Numbered from the stretch's first letter, positions 7,032-13,222 are shown. The stretch is 15,031 bases of DNA from DATFWK01 sp035259345 (GCA_035259345.1 DATFWK010000070.1:1-15031); one strand, 5' to 3'. Program-made: numbers and translations. Notes: a model not told the origin generated them from the sequence alone.

Positions 7032-7110
7032 CCCCCCGCTCGACGACCTCGTGATCAGCAGCTCGGCCAGCGTCCTTCCCCGGGAGGGTCGCCGGGGCCC
7101 TGAGGTCGAC

Positions 7111-7128
7111 GCCCGCCGGCCGGCGGGC
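7111..7128. terminator. Hairpin downstream of tRNA-Phe
   Basis: An 18-nt perfect palindrome (GCCCGCC stem, GGCC centre) begins about 10 nt past the 3' end of the minus-strand tRNA. It probably ends or processes the tRNA transcript before the STAS gene. Confidence 0.55.
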
Positions 7129-7137
7129 CGTATGCGA

Positions 7138-7210
7138 TGGCGGGACCCAGATTCGAACTGGGGACACCACGATTTTCAGTCGTGTGCTCTACCAACTGAG
7201 CTATCCCGCC
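7138..7210 (-). tRNA. tRNA-Phe (anticodon GAA)
   Basis: The minus strand folds as a complete 73-nt cloverleaf: acceptor GGCGGGA pairing with TCCCGCC, D arm GCTCAGTTGGTAGAGC, anticodon stem-loop CACGA-CTGAAAA-TCGTG, five-base variable region, and T arm CCCAG-TTCGAAT-CTGGG. The loop centre GAA reads UUY phenylalanine codons. The discriminator base is A, and no CCA is encoded, so CCA must be added enzymatically. All stems pair perfectly. Confidence 0.97.
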
Positions 7211-7224
7211 GGAGCAGCCTCGGA

Positions 7225-7253
7225 ACGGTAGGGCCGAGGGGGCAGGCACGCAA
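7225..7253 (-). promoter_or_regulatory. Candidate tRNA-Phe promoter
   Basis: On the minus strand TTGCGT (7253-7248) and TACCGT (7230-7225) are separated by exactly 17 bp. The predicted start is a few bases before the mature tRNA 5' end at 7210. The match to consensus is partial. Confidence 0.4.
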
Positions 7254-7260
7254 GCCAGGC

Positions 7261-7266
7261 TATCAT
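7261..7266 (+). promoter_or_regulatory. Candidate -10 element for a leaderless transcript
   Basis: TATCAT occupies positions -12 to -7 relative to the ATG at 7273. This is the TANNNT placement typical of actinobacterial leaderless mRNAs. No Shine-Dalgarno is present, which agrees. No good -35 was found. Confidence 0.5.
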
Positions 7267-7272
7267 CGGCCG

Positions 7273-7722
7273 ATGGGCTGGACCCTGCGAGCGGTGGCGG
7301 CGGTCACCGCCGCCGGCGCCCTCCTGGGCGCCGGGTCCGCCGAGGCCGCCATCCGCCTCACGCCGCGCGGCACGTTCATCTTCACGCCCGGAACCCGCGC
7401 GAAGGTCTGGGCCGTGGTGCCCGGGCGCATCTACCGCTTCTCCGTCGACTACGAGGTCGGCGGAGCACGGCGCATCGCGACTGAGCACGTCTTCGGCATT
7501 ACGCGGACGACCACGCGCGAGCGCCTCGCGGTGTTCGCGCGCTCCTTCCGGGCGGCCCCGCCGGGCGTCTTCAATGAGGCTCAGACGTTCCAGGTGCCGT
7601 CCAGCTGGCAGCCGGGCGTCTACCGGTTCAGCTGGGCGCTCACGGCGCGGGCGCCCGGCCAGCCGCCGGTGACGACGCGCGGGGCGCGCTCCTTCCTGGT
7701 CGTGCCGAAGCCCGCCCGCTGA
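7273..7722 (+). CDS. Small secreted protein, resembles the one after the sensor kinase
   Basis: A 149-residue protein with a signal peptide (MGWTLRAVAAVTAAGALLG core, likely cleavage near SAEAA, residue 25). The mature ~120 residues alternate beta-strand-like stretches (FIFTPG, IYRFSVDYEVGG, VYRFSWALTAR, ARSFLVV), suggesting an Ig-like beta sandwich. No cysteines or catalytic motif are seen. Its C-terminal block PGVYRFSWALTAR-PG-VTTRGARSFLV (about 114-143) matches the same region of the secreted protein at 9790-10212, so the two look like paralogues flanking the two-component system. The start ATG 7273 is set by a TATCAT at the leaderless position; the longer frame runs back through the tRNA and is not credible. 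Function unknown; a ligand-binding or sensor-accessory role is a guess. Confidence 0.8.
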   Translation: MGWTLRAVAAVTAAGALLGAGSAEAAIRLTPRGTFIFTPGTRAKVWAVVPGRIYRFSVDYEVGGARRIATEHVFGITRTTTRERLAVFARSFRAAPPGVFNEAQTFQVPSSWQPGVYRFSWALTARAPGQPPVTTRGARSFLVVPKPAR

Positions 7723-7729
7723 GGGCGGG
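7711..7729. terminator. GC hairpin at the stop codon of the upstream secreted-protein gene
   Basis: A 7-bp all-GC stem (CCCGCCC and complement) with a GCTGA loop that contains the stop codon at 7720-7722. It may end or attenuate the upstream transcript before the response regulator gene. Confidence 0.4.
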
Positions 7730-7741
7730 ACCGGCGCCTGC

Positions 7742-7750
7742 TGCGATACT
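7742..7750 (+). promoter_or_regulatory. Candidate extended -10 for the two-component operon
   Basis: TGCGATACT has the TGn extension and a GATACT hexamer, ending 13 bp before the ATG at 7764. That would give a very short leader; no Shine-Dalgarno is evident. No -35 match was found, so this is tentative. Confidence 0.3.
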
Positions 7751-7763
7751 GCCTCAGAGCGCA

Positions 7764-8450
7764 ATGACCAGCAGGGGCCACATCCTGGTCGTCGACGACG
7801 AGCGGTCGATCCGGCGGCTCCTGCGGATGTACCTGGTCGATGCCGGCTACACGGTGGCCGAGGCGTCCGACGGGGAGTCGGCGCTCGGCGAGGTCCGCTC
7901 CGGCGGCATCGACCTCGTGCTGCTCGACCTGATGCTGCCCGGGATGGACGGCATCGAGGTCTGCCGCCGCCTCAGGGAGGCCAGGCCGACGGTGCCGGTG
8001 ATCATGCTGACGGCGCGCGACGACGAGGCGAGCCGGGTCAGCGGGCTCGAGTTCGGCGCCGACGACTACGTCGTCAAGCCGTTCGCCCCACGGGAGCTGG
8101 TCGCGCGCGTCCGTGCCGTGCTCCGCCGCACCCAGGCCGAGCCGGAGCAGGGGGCCCTCGTCACAGCGGGCCGCGTCGCGCTGGAGCCGGGCAGCCGCAC
8201 CTGCACCCTCGACGGCGTCGAGGTGGACCTGACCCGGCTCGAGTTCGACCTGCTCGCGGAGCTCGCCGCCCACCCGCGGACCGTCTACACGCGCGAGCGG
8301 CTGCTGGAGAAGGTCTGGGGCCACCAGACGCCGGTGGGCGGCAAGACGGTGGACGTCCACGTCGCCAACGTCCGCCGGAAGCTCAACGGATGGGGCGGCA
8401 TCGTCGCGGTGCGCGGGGTCGGGTACAAGCTCGACCCGGAGGCCGCCTGA
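7764..8450 (+). CDS. OmpR/PhoB-type response regulator
   Basis: A full-length (228-residue) two-component regulator. The receiver domain (5-120) has the acidic pair D11/D12, phospho-acceptor D55 in LVLLDLMLPG, T83 in MLTARDD and K105 in VVKPFAP. The C-terminal winged helix (about 133-225) has the Trans_reg_C signature TRLEFDLLAELAAHPRTVYTRE, then KTVDVHVANVRRKL as recognition helix and VRGVGYKL as wing. It should be phosphorylated by the kinase encoded next and then bind promoters as a dimer. Its stop overlaps the kinase ATG by one base (TGATG), so the pair is translationally coupled. The target genes are unknown; the flanking secreted-protein genes are natural candidates. Confidence 0.95.
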   Translation: MTSRGHILVVDDERSIRRLLRMYLVDAGYTVAEASDGESALGEVRSGGIDLVLLDLMLPGMDGIEVCRRLREARPTVPVIMLTARDDEASRVSGLEFGADDYVVKPFAPRELVARVRAVLRRTQAEPEQGALVTAGRVALEPGSRTCTLDGVEVDLTRLEFDLLAELAAHPRTVYTRERLLEKVWGHQTPVGGKTVDVHVANVRRKLNGWGGIVAVRGVGYKLDPEAA

Positions 8451-9793
8451 TGCGCCGGCTCCTGCGGCGACTGCGGCCGCAGAGCTACCGCACGCGCGTC
8501 GCGATCGCGCTGGTGGTTGCGCTCGCGGTGGTCACCCTCGGCATCCAGGGGGCGATCCAAGGTCTCGTCAACGCGCAGGTCCGGGACGACGCGCAACACA
8601 CCCTGCAGCAGCAGGCGCAGGCGATCGCGGACCAGGTGGCCGGGGCGACCCCCGTCGACCGGGGCACGGTCGCCGCCGACGCCGCGCAGATCCTGCCCGG
8701 CACGCGCATGCTCGTGCTCGACGACGACCACGGGCTCGTCTACTTCGACGTCGGCAAGCAGCTCTCGGCGGAGGCCACCGCCCGCTCCGGGCCGATCCGC
8801 GTGAGTCTCCAGCGGCGCCCGCCCCAGACGGCCGGATGGATCATCCCCACGCTGATCTCGGCTGGGCTCGTGCTCACGGCGGCGCTCGTCTGGCTGCTCT
8901 CCAGCCGGCTCGCACGCCGCCTCCGTCGGCAGGCCGCAGATCTCGCGAGCTCGGCTGAGGCGGTGGCGGCCGGGGACCTGACCGCGCGCGCCGAGGTCAC
9001 GGACGACGAGCTGGGCCGCGCCGCGCAAGCCTTCAACCGCATGGCCGAGCAGCTGGAGGAGGCGGAGCTCCGCCAGCGGCGCTTCCTCGCGGACGTCGCG
9101 CACGAGCTCCGCACGCCCGTCACGGTGATCGACGGCTTCGCCGCCGCGCTCGACGACGGCATCGCCAACACACCGGCGGAGCGGGCGGAGGCTGCGGCCT
9201 TCATCCGCCAGGAGGCCGCCCGCCTGCGGGATCTGATCGCGGACCTGCGCGAGCTGACGTGGCTCGACCTCGGCCCCGAGACCGCCAGCGAGCGGATCGA
9301 CCTGGCGGCGATCGCGCGCGCGTCGCTGACCCGTCTGGCGCCGGCGGCGGCCGACGCCGGCGTGCGGCTCTCGGCGCCGGCCGAGCCGTGCGAGGCCCTC
9401 GGCGACGCCGAGCACGTCGGGACGATTCTCGCGAACCTGCTCGCGAACGCCATCCGCCACACGCCGTCCGGCGGCCGCGTCGACGTGAGCGCCGGTCGGG
9501 ACAGCGACAGCGCATGGCTCCGCGTGGCCGACACCGGCAAGGGCATCGCGCCCGAGCACCTCCCCCACGTCTTCGACCGCCTCTACCGGGCCGACCCCTC
9601 CCGCAGGCGCGACGACGGCGGCGGCTCCGGCCTGGGGCTCGCCATCGTCCACCGGCTCGCCGAGCTCATGGGGGGCTCGATGGAGGTGGAGAGCGTTCTG
9701 GGGGAGGGCGCCGCGTTCACGCTGCGCCTGCCGGCGCCGCCTCCACGTGCGGACGCGCCGCCGGAGCCGGTCGCCGTCGGGGACCCGGCGTGA
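8450..9793 (+). CDS. Membrane sensor histidine kinase
   Basis: A 447-residue kinase with classic architecture. TM1 spans about 15-36. A short extracytoplasmic region of about 90 residues (37-128) follows, then TM2 (~129-151) and a HAMP linker (~152-205, ending EVTDDELGRAAQAFNRMAEQL). The HisKA region has phospho-acceptor H218 in FLADVAHELRTPV. The ATPase domain has an N box with N333 (LLANAIRHTPSGG), G1 box DTGKGIAPEHLPHVF (361-375) and G2 box GGGSGLGLAIV (390-400). The small outer domain has no recognisable ligand fold and no cysteines. The tail after ~428 is Pro/Ala-rich. The gene overlaps the regulator by one base and the following secreted-protein gene by four bases (GTGA), so all three are co-translated. 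The stimulus is unknown. Confidence 0.95.
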   Translation: MRRLLRRLRPQSYRTRVAIALVVALAVVTLGIQGAIQGLVNAQVRDDAQHTLQQQAQAIADQVAGATPVDRGTVAADAAQILPGTRMLVLDDDHGLVYFDVGKQLSAEATARSGPIRVSLQRRPPQTAGWIIPTLISAGLVLTAALVWLLSSRLARRLRRQAADLASSAEAVAAGDLTARAEVTDDELGRAAQAFNRMAEQLEEAELRQRRFLADVAHELRTPVTVIDGFAAALDDGIANTPAERAEAAAFIRQEAARLRDLIADLRELTWLDLGPETASERIDLAAIARASLTRLAPAAADAGVRLSAPAEPCEALGDAEHVGTILANLLANAIRHTPSGGRVDVSAGRDSDSAWLRVADTGKGIAPEHLPHVFDRLYRADPSRRRDDGGGSGLGLAIVHRLAELMGGSMEVESVLGEGAAFTLRLPAPPPRADAPPEPVAVGDPA

Positions 9794-10212
9794 TCCGCGC
9801 CGGCCTCGTCGCCGCGCTCGCGCTCGCGAGCGCGCTCCCGGCCGCCGCGGCGACCCAGCCGAGGCTCGCGATCACGTCGTTCCGGCTGGTCGGCCCGGGC
9901 GGGGCCACCGTGGCGCCGCCGGTCGTGCGCGGCAGCCACCCCGAGTACCGGATCGAGTACCGGATCGCCGGGGCCCGCGCGCTGCGCGTCACCCGCCGCC
10001 TGCAGCTGGTCTCGCCCGAGGGCATCCTGCTCGACGCAAGCGCGCGCTCGGCGGCGCGCCAGGCACCCGGCAGCTATTTCACGCTCGGCACGATCCGCGT
10101 CGGCCGGGCCGATCCCCCCGGCGTGTACGTCCTCCGCTACCACATCACGGTCCGGGAGCCCGGCGGGGGCCGGGTCACCCGTGGCCGCCGGATGTTCGTC
10201 CGCTTCACCTGA
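9790..10212 (+). CDS. Small secreted protein coupled to the sensor kinase
   Basis: A 140-residue protein starting with GTG 9790, overlapping the kinase stop by four bases (GTGA). The signal peptide is about 1-21 (AGLVAALALASALPAAAA). The mature part has strand-like segments (LAITSFRLVG, EYRIEYRIAGARALRVTRRLQLV, PGVYVLRYHITVRE, RRMFVRFT) consistent with a single beta-sandwich domain. The block PPGVYVLRYHITVREPG (109-125), followed by RVTRGRRMFV, aligns with the C-terminus of the secreted protein at 7273, and a second shorter match (APGSYFTLGTIRV) lies before it. I recognise no named family. Co-translation with the kinase makes an accessory or ligand role for the kinase's outer domain plausible, but that is inference. 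Confidence 0.8.
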   Translation: MIRAGLVAALALASALPAAAATQPRLAITSFRLVGPGGATVAPPVVRGSHPEYRIEYRIAGARALRVTRRLQLVSPEGILLDASARSAARQAPGSYFTLGTIRVGRADPPGVYVLRYHITVREPGGGRVTRGRRMFVRFT

Positions 10213-10216
10213 CGAG

Positions 10217-10906
10217 GTGGAGGACCGCCGCCTGCTCGACCGGCGCGCCGGCGAGATCGACCGTGAGGTGCGCTTCGTCGCCGACGAGTTCCGAGCCGGG
10301 CTCGAGGCCGTCGCGCAGATCGACCGCCCGGCTGTGGCGGTGTTCGGCTCGGCGCGAATCCCGAGTGGCCCGGAGTACGACATGGCCCGCAGGACCGGCC
10401 GCCTGCTCGCGGAGACCGGCTTCGCGGTGGTGACCGGCGGCGGCCCCGGCCTCATGGAGGCCGCCAACCGGGGCTGTCGCGAGGCCGGCGGGCTCTCGGT
10501 CGGCTTCAACATCGACCTGCCGCACGAGCAGGGCTCGAACGCCTACCTCGACATCTCGTACACCTTCGAGCACTTCTTCGCGCGCAAGACGATGTTCGTC
10601 AAGGCGGCCGAGGGGTTCATCGTCTTCCCCGGCGGTTTCGGCACCATGGACGAGCTGTTCGACTCGCTCACGCTCATCCAGAACCGGAAGATCGACCACT
10701 TCCCCGTCGCGCTCGTCGGGCCGGAGCACTGGGGGCCGCTGATGGGGTGGGTTGCCGAGCGACTGCTCGGCGGCGGTCTCATCTCGCCGGTCGACCTCGA
10801 GCTCCTGTCGGTGGTGGACCAGCCGGAGGACGCGGTCGGGCACGTGGTCGCGTGCTTCCGCCACGAGTGCGCCCACGAGCTCGGCGCGATCCGGGCGCTC
10901 GGCTAG
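10217..10906 (+). CDS. LOG-family nucleotide 5'-monophosphate phosphoribohydrolase
   Basis: A 229-residue LOG-family (TIGR00730-like) protein. VAVFGSARIPSG (40-51) begins the Rossmann-like fold. TGGGPGLMEAANRG (73-86) binds the nucleotide. FARKT (R123) and PGGFGTMDE (138-146, E146) supply the conserved Arg and Glu of the active site. Characterised LOG enzymes cleave cytokinin riboside monophosphates, and many bacterial members hydrolyse AMP-type nucleotides to base and ribose 5-phosphate; which applies here cannot be told. I chose GTG 10217, four bases after the preceding stop, because the alternative GTG at 10181 lies inside the upstream gene and adds non-conserved residues. The gene runs on from the kinase operon with minimal spacing. 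Confidence 0.88.
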   Translation: MEDRRLLDRRAGEIDREVRFVADEFRAGLEAVAQIDRPAVAVFGSARIPSGPEYDMARRTGRLLAETGFAVVTGGGPGLMEAANRGCREAGGLSVGFNIDLPHEQGSNAYLDISYTFEHFFARKTMFVKAAEGFIVFPGGFGTMDELFDSLTLIQNRKIDHFPVALVGPEHWGPLMGWVAERLLGGGLISPVDLELLSVVDQPEDAVGHVVACFRHECAHELGAIRALG

Positions 10907-10908
10907 CC

Positions 10909-11979
10909 GTGGAGGGGAACGGCGCGCTCGACCTCGTGACGGTCGTCGACGGCGGCCGCGCGGCGACCGACGTGGCGGCGGACGTCGCCGCCCTCGTCGA
11001 CGGGGCCCGGCGCACCCTGGACGCGGCCATCTACGACTTCCACCCGCGGCAGCCGGGCGGGGCCGTCATCGCGCGGGCGCTCGAGGCCGCAGCCGCCCGT
11101 GGCGTCGCCGTACGGGTCGCGTTCAACCTCGACCACGTCGGGTCGTCGGCGGCCGCCCCCGACCAGTCACGTCCCCAGATGGGCGACCGCGACGCGATCG
11201 ACGGCCTGGCCGTGCCCACCCGGGCCATCGCCGGGCAGGGCTGCCTCATGCACCACAAGTACGTCGTCGTCGACGGCGAGCGCGTGACGACCGGCTCGGT
11301 CAACTGGACCGACGACGCGCTCTCGCGCGAGGAGAACGTGATGCTCACGCTCGACTCCCCGGCGCTCGCGGCCGCGTACGCCGCGAACTTCGCCGCGCTC
11401 TGGGACGGGCACCGCGTAGAGGGGACCGGTGGGGGCGGCGTTCCGGTGACGGTCGGCGGCGTGCGGGTCACCCCCTACTTCTCGCCGCGCGGCGACTCGC
11501 TCGCCCACGTCGTCGCCGCCCACGCCGGCGAGGCGCGGCGGCGCCTTCGCATCCTCTCGCCGGTCATGACCTCCGGCCCGGTGCTCGGCACGGTCGCCGA
11601 GCCGGCCGGCCGGCACGGCTTCGACCTCGCCGGCGCGTTCGATCGCACGCAGATGAACGAGGTGCGCGGCCAGTGGCGCGGCGTGCCGGCCAACCGCTGG
11701 AAGATCGGGGCGTGGGAGGGCATCGCAGCGCGCCTCTCCGGCAAGCGCTCGACCCCCTACCGGCCCGGGTCCGTGCACGACTACATGCACGCGAAGGTGG
11801 TGGTCGCCGACGACGTGGCGCTCGTCGGCAGCTACAACCTCTCGCGCGGGGGACTCGAGAACGCGGAGAATCTCCTCGTCATCGAGGACCGCGGCCTCGC
11901 CGACCGCCTCGCCGCCTTCAGCGAGGAGGTCGCCGAGCGCTACCGCGACGGGCCCGCGCTGCCGTCCGCGGCGGCGTAA
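10909..11979 (+). CDS. Phospholipase D-like protein with two HKD motifs
   Basis: A 356-residue protein with both halves of a PLD-type active site. The first is H115-x-K117-x4-D122 in MHHKYVVVDGERVTTGSVNWT. The second is H294-x-K296-x4-D301 in MHAKVVVADDVALVGSYNLS, followed by GGLENAENLLVIED. The N-terminal LDAAIYDFHPRQPGGAVIARALEAAAARGVAVRV is also typical of the family. Both catalytic motifs are intact, so hydrolytic or transphosphatidyl activity is likely. The substrate could be phospholipid or nucleic acid. There is no signal peptide or membrane helix, which suggests a cytoplasmic location. The start is GTG 10909, two bases after the LOG stop, so the two are probably co-translated; a GTG nine codons later (10936) is an alternative. 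Confidence 0.85.
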   Translation: MEGNGALDLVTVVDGGRAATDVAADVAALVDGARRTLDAAIYDFHPRQPGGAVIARALEAAAARGVAVRVAFNLDHVGSSAAAPDQSRPQMGDRDAIDGLAVPTRAIAGQGCLMHHKYVVVDGERVTTGSVNWTDDALSREENVMLTLDSPALAAAYAANFAALWDGHRVEGTGGGGVPVTVGGVRVTPYFSPRGDSLAHVVAAHAGEARRRLRILSPVMTSGPVLGTVAEPAGRHGFDLAGAFDRTQMNEVRGQWRGVPANRWKIGAWEGIAARLSGKRSTPYRPGSVHDYMHAKVVVADDVALVGSYNLSRGGLENAENLLVIEDRGLADRLAAFSEEVAERYRDGPALPSAAA

Positions 11980-12020
11980 AGACTCCGCTCCGTCAGCGTT
12001 CGACGTCCGGAGGTGCGGGG

Positions 12021-12440
12021 ATGAGCTGGTGGGGCGACTTCAAGGCCTGGATCCAGAAGGGCAACCTGCTCGAGGTCGCCGTCGCGCTGGTCATCGCCCT
12101 GGCGTTCACGGCCCTGGTGAAGGCCTTCATCACGGACCTGATCACCCCGTTGATCGCGGCGATCTTCGGCAAGCCGGACTTCAGCCAGCTGACGTTCACG
12201 ATCAACGACTCGACGTTCAAGTACGGCGACTTCATCAACGTCCTCGTCTACTTCATCCTCGTCGCCTTCGTGCTGTTCTGGGTGATGCGGATCTCGAAGA
12301 AGCTCATGCGCGACAAGCCGGCCGAGCCGCCCGAGTACGCCGTCGAGGCGCTCGACGTGGCCGCGCTCAACCGCCGCGCCGAGGACGGCTGGACGATCGT
12401 CGGCGCCTCCGACGGTCAGGTGCTCCTCGAGAAGAGCTAG
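12021..12440 (+). CDS. mscL: Large-conductance mechanosensitive channel MscL with unusual C-terminal tail
   Basis: A 139-residue homologue of MscL, the homopentameric channel that opens at high membrane tension to release solutes during hypo-osmotic shock. The N-terminal amphipathic helix (FKAWIQKGN) and TM1 KGNLLEVAVALVIALAFTAL (13-32), running into ITDLITPLIAAIFG, are diagnostic. The periplasmic loop is FSQLTFTINDSTFKYGDF and TM2 is about 72-91. After TM2 the usual charged C-terminal helix bundle is not obvious; instead YAVEALDVAALNRRAEDGWTIVGASDGQVLLEK resembles a short DUF4177-type element. The start is supported by GGAGG seven bases upstream. It lies 41 bp after the PLD gene and its stop shares bases with the convergent membrane protein gene. 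Confidence 0.92.
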   Translation: MSWWGDFKAWIQKGNLLEVAVALVIALAFTALVKAFITDLITPLIAAIFGKPDFSQLTFTINDSTFKYGDFINVLVYFILVAFVLFWVMRISKKLMRDKPAEPPEYAVEALDVAALNRRAEDGWTIVGASDGQVLLEKS

Positions 12441-12655
12441 CCGCCCGCGGGCTCGTCCGGCTCGTCGCCGTGGCCGCGCCGGCCGCGGCGGCGCTGGCTC
12501 GCGCGCACGCCCCCGATGATGAGCAGGCCCATCACCAGGTACGGGATCCCGAAGAGCAGGCGCCGGTCGTCGAGGAAGATCAGGAAGGCCAGGCCCCCCA
12601 GCGCGAAGATGGCGCCGATCGCGTAGCTGAAGATGAGGCCGGTGGTGCTGCTCAT
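12437..12655 (-). CDS. Small two-helix membrane protein
   Basis: A 72-residue hydrophobic protein with two predicted transmembrane helices (about 7-28 and 34-50) joined by a short DDRR turn, then a basic/acidic cytoplasmic-type tail (QRRRGRRGHGDEPDEP). I recognise no family. Its ATG (12655) overlaps the stop of the upstream NifU N-domain gene by four bases (ATGA), so it is translationally coupled to it. Its stop overlaps the end of mscL: both TAG codons are read from the same palindromic CTAG. There is therefore no intergenic space for a terminator between the two genes. Function unknown. Confidence 0.75.
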   Translation of the reverse strand: MSSTTGLIFSYAIGAIFALGGLAFLIFLDDRRLLFGIPYLVMGLLIIGGVRASQRRRGRRGHGDEPDEPAGG

Positions 12656-12924
12656 ACGCCTCCGTAGTGTTCCTCGATCGCCCGGATCACCGGCTCGATG
12701 AGGTCGTCCCAGGACGCGGCGTCGTCCTTCGTGACGCTGACGAAGTTGGACGCGAGGAAGACGTTGGTGATGTGCCCGAGCGCGAAGATCCTGGCGCCGA
12801 GCGGCGAGTCGGCCGGGTCCGAGCCCTCGCGGAACGTCTCGCTGCGGCGCTCGGTGGCCTGGCGGTCGAGCGAGAACTTGAGCGCGTTGGGATTGGGCGT
12901 CGGCTCCGGCGTGACGTAGACCAC
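12652..12924 (-). CDS. NifU N-terminal (Nfu N) domain protein
   Basis: A 90-residue protein matching the N-terminal domain of Nfu-type iron-sulfur scaffold proteins: TPEPTPNPNALKFSLDR (5-21) is the hallmark, and the SPLGARIFALGHITNVFLASNFVSVTKDD middle and EPVIRAIEEHYGG end fit. The C-terminal CxxC scaffold domain, which actually holds the cluster in full Nfu proteins, is absent and no Cys is present in this product, so it cannot assemble a cluster alone. Stand-alone N-domain proteins are common in bacteria and have no settled role. It starts with GTG 12924 preceded by GGAGGA on the minus strand, and is coupled to the small membrane protein gene by a 4-bp overlap. Confidence 0.85.
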   Translation of the reverse strand: MVYVTPEPTPNPNALKFSLDRQATERRSETFREGSDPADSPLGARIFALGHITNVFLASNFVSVTKDDAASWDDLIEPVIRAIEEHYGGV

Positions 12925-12953
12925 TGCTTCCTCCGGTGCGTGGGAACAGGGGG

Positions 12954-12959
12954 ATTATG
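12954..12959 (-). promoter_or_regulatory. Possible -10 element for the NifU N-domain gene
   Basis: CATAAT on the minus strand is the closest -10-like hexamer in the divergent gap, about 30 bases before the GTG start. I see no convincing -35 at the right spacing. Confidence 0.25.
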
Positions 12960-12972
12960 TCCCGCGTCGAAC

Positions 12973-13009
12973 ATGCCGATGGAGAGGCATAGGGCCCGAT
13001 TGGGGGCCC
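12973..13009 (+). repeat. Two tandem inverted repeats before the zinc-motif gene
   Basis: ATGCC/GGCAT (12973-12977 and 12986-12990, 8-nt loop) is followed directly by GGGCCC/GGGCCC (12992-12997 and 13004-13009, 6-nt loop). Both lie just upstream of the Shine-Dalgarno of the 13031 gene and could form two stacked hairpins in its leader, or be protein binding sites. Confidence 0.45.
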
Positions 13010-13016
13010 CATTCAG

Positions 13017-13024
13017 CAGGAGGA
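13017..13024 (+). promoter_or_regulatory. Ribosome binding site of the zinc-motif mini-protein
   Basis: CAGGAGGA lies about seven bases before the ATG at 13031. This strong match supports a real gene despite its short length. Confidence 0.65.
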
Positions 13025-13030
13025 TCGCCG

Positions 13031-13222
13031 ATGGCGATTCCCAACGACCCCATCACGCGGCGCACCGCTCCGGCTCGGACGGTGGCCCCGCAGGCGCCGG
13101 ACCTCTGCTCCTGGTGCCTCGGAGGGGGCAGCATCCTGGAACCGCTCGACGGCGATCGCCCGCACGAGTACCTCCCGGTGGTCTGCCCGGGCTGCAGGGG
13201 CACCGGCCGCGTCTCGCGCTAG
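13031..13222 (+). CDS. Mini-protein with two DnaJ-type CxxCxGxG zinc motifs
   Basis: Only 63 residues, with a disordered N-terminal 24 residues followed by CSWCLGGG (C26, C29) and CPGCRGTG (C52, C55). These are two CxxCxGxG repeats like those of the DnaJ/Hsp40 cysteine-rich domain; here one pair of repeats, separated by about 18 residues, should bind a single zinc ion in a ribbon. There is no J domain or client-binding domain. A strong Shine-Dalgarno and good codon bias support the gene. A role as a zinc-ribbon chaperone fragment, RNA-binding or adaptor protein cannot be decided. It diverges from the NifU N-domain gene and converges on the polyphosphate kinase gene. Confidence 0.75.
   Translation: MAIPNDPITRRTAPARTVAPQAPDLCSWCLGGGSILEPLDGDRPHEYLPVVCPGCRGTGRVSR

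Noticed and set aside
9819..9834. Perfect 16-nt palindrome CGCGCTCGCGAGCGCG
   Set aside because: It falls inside the Ala/Leu-rich signal peptide of the secreted protein at 9790 and is explained by codon choice.
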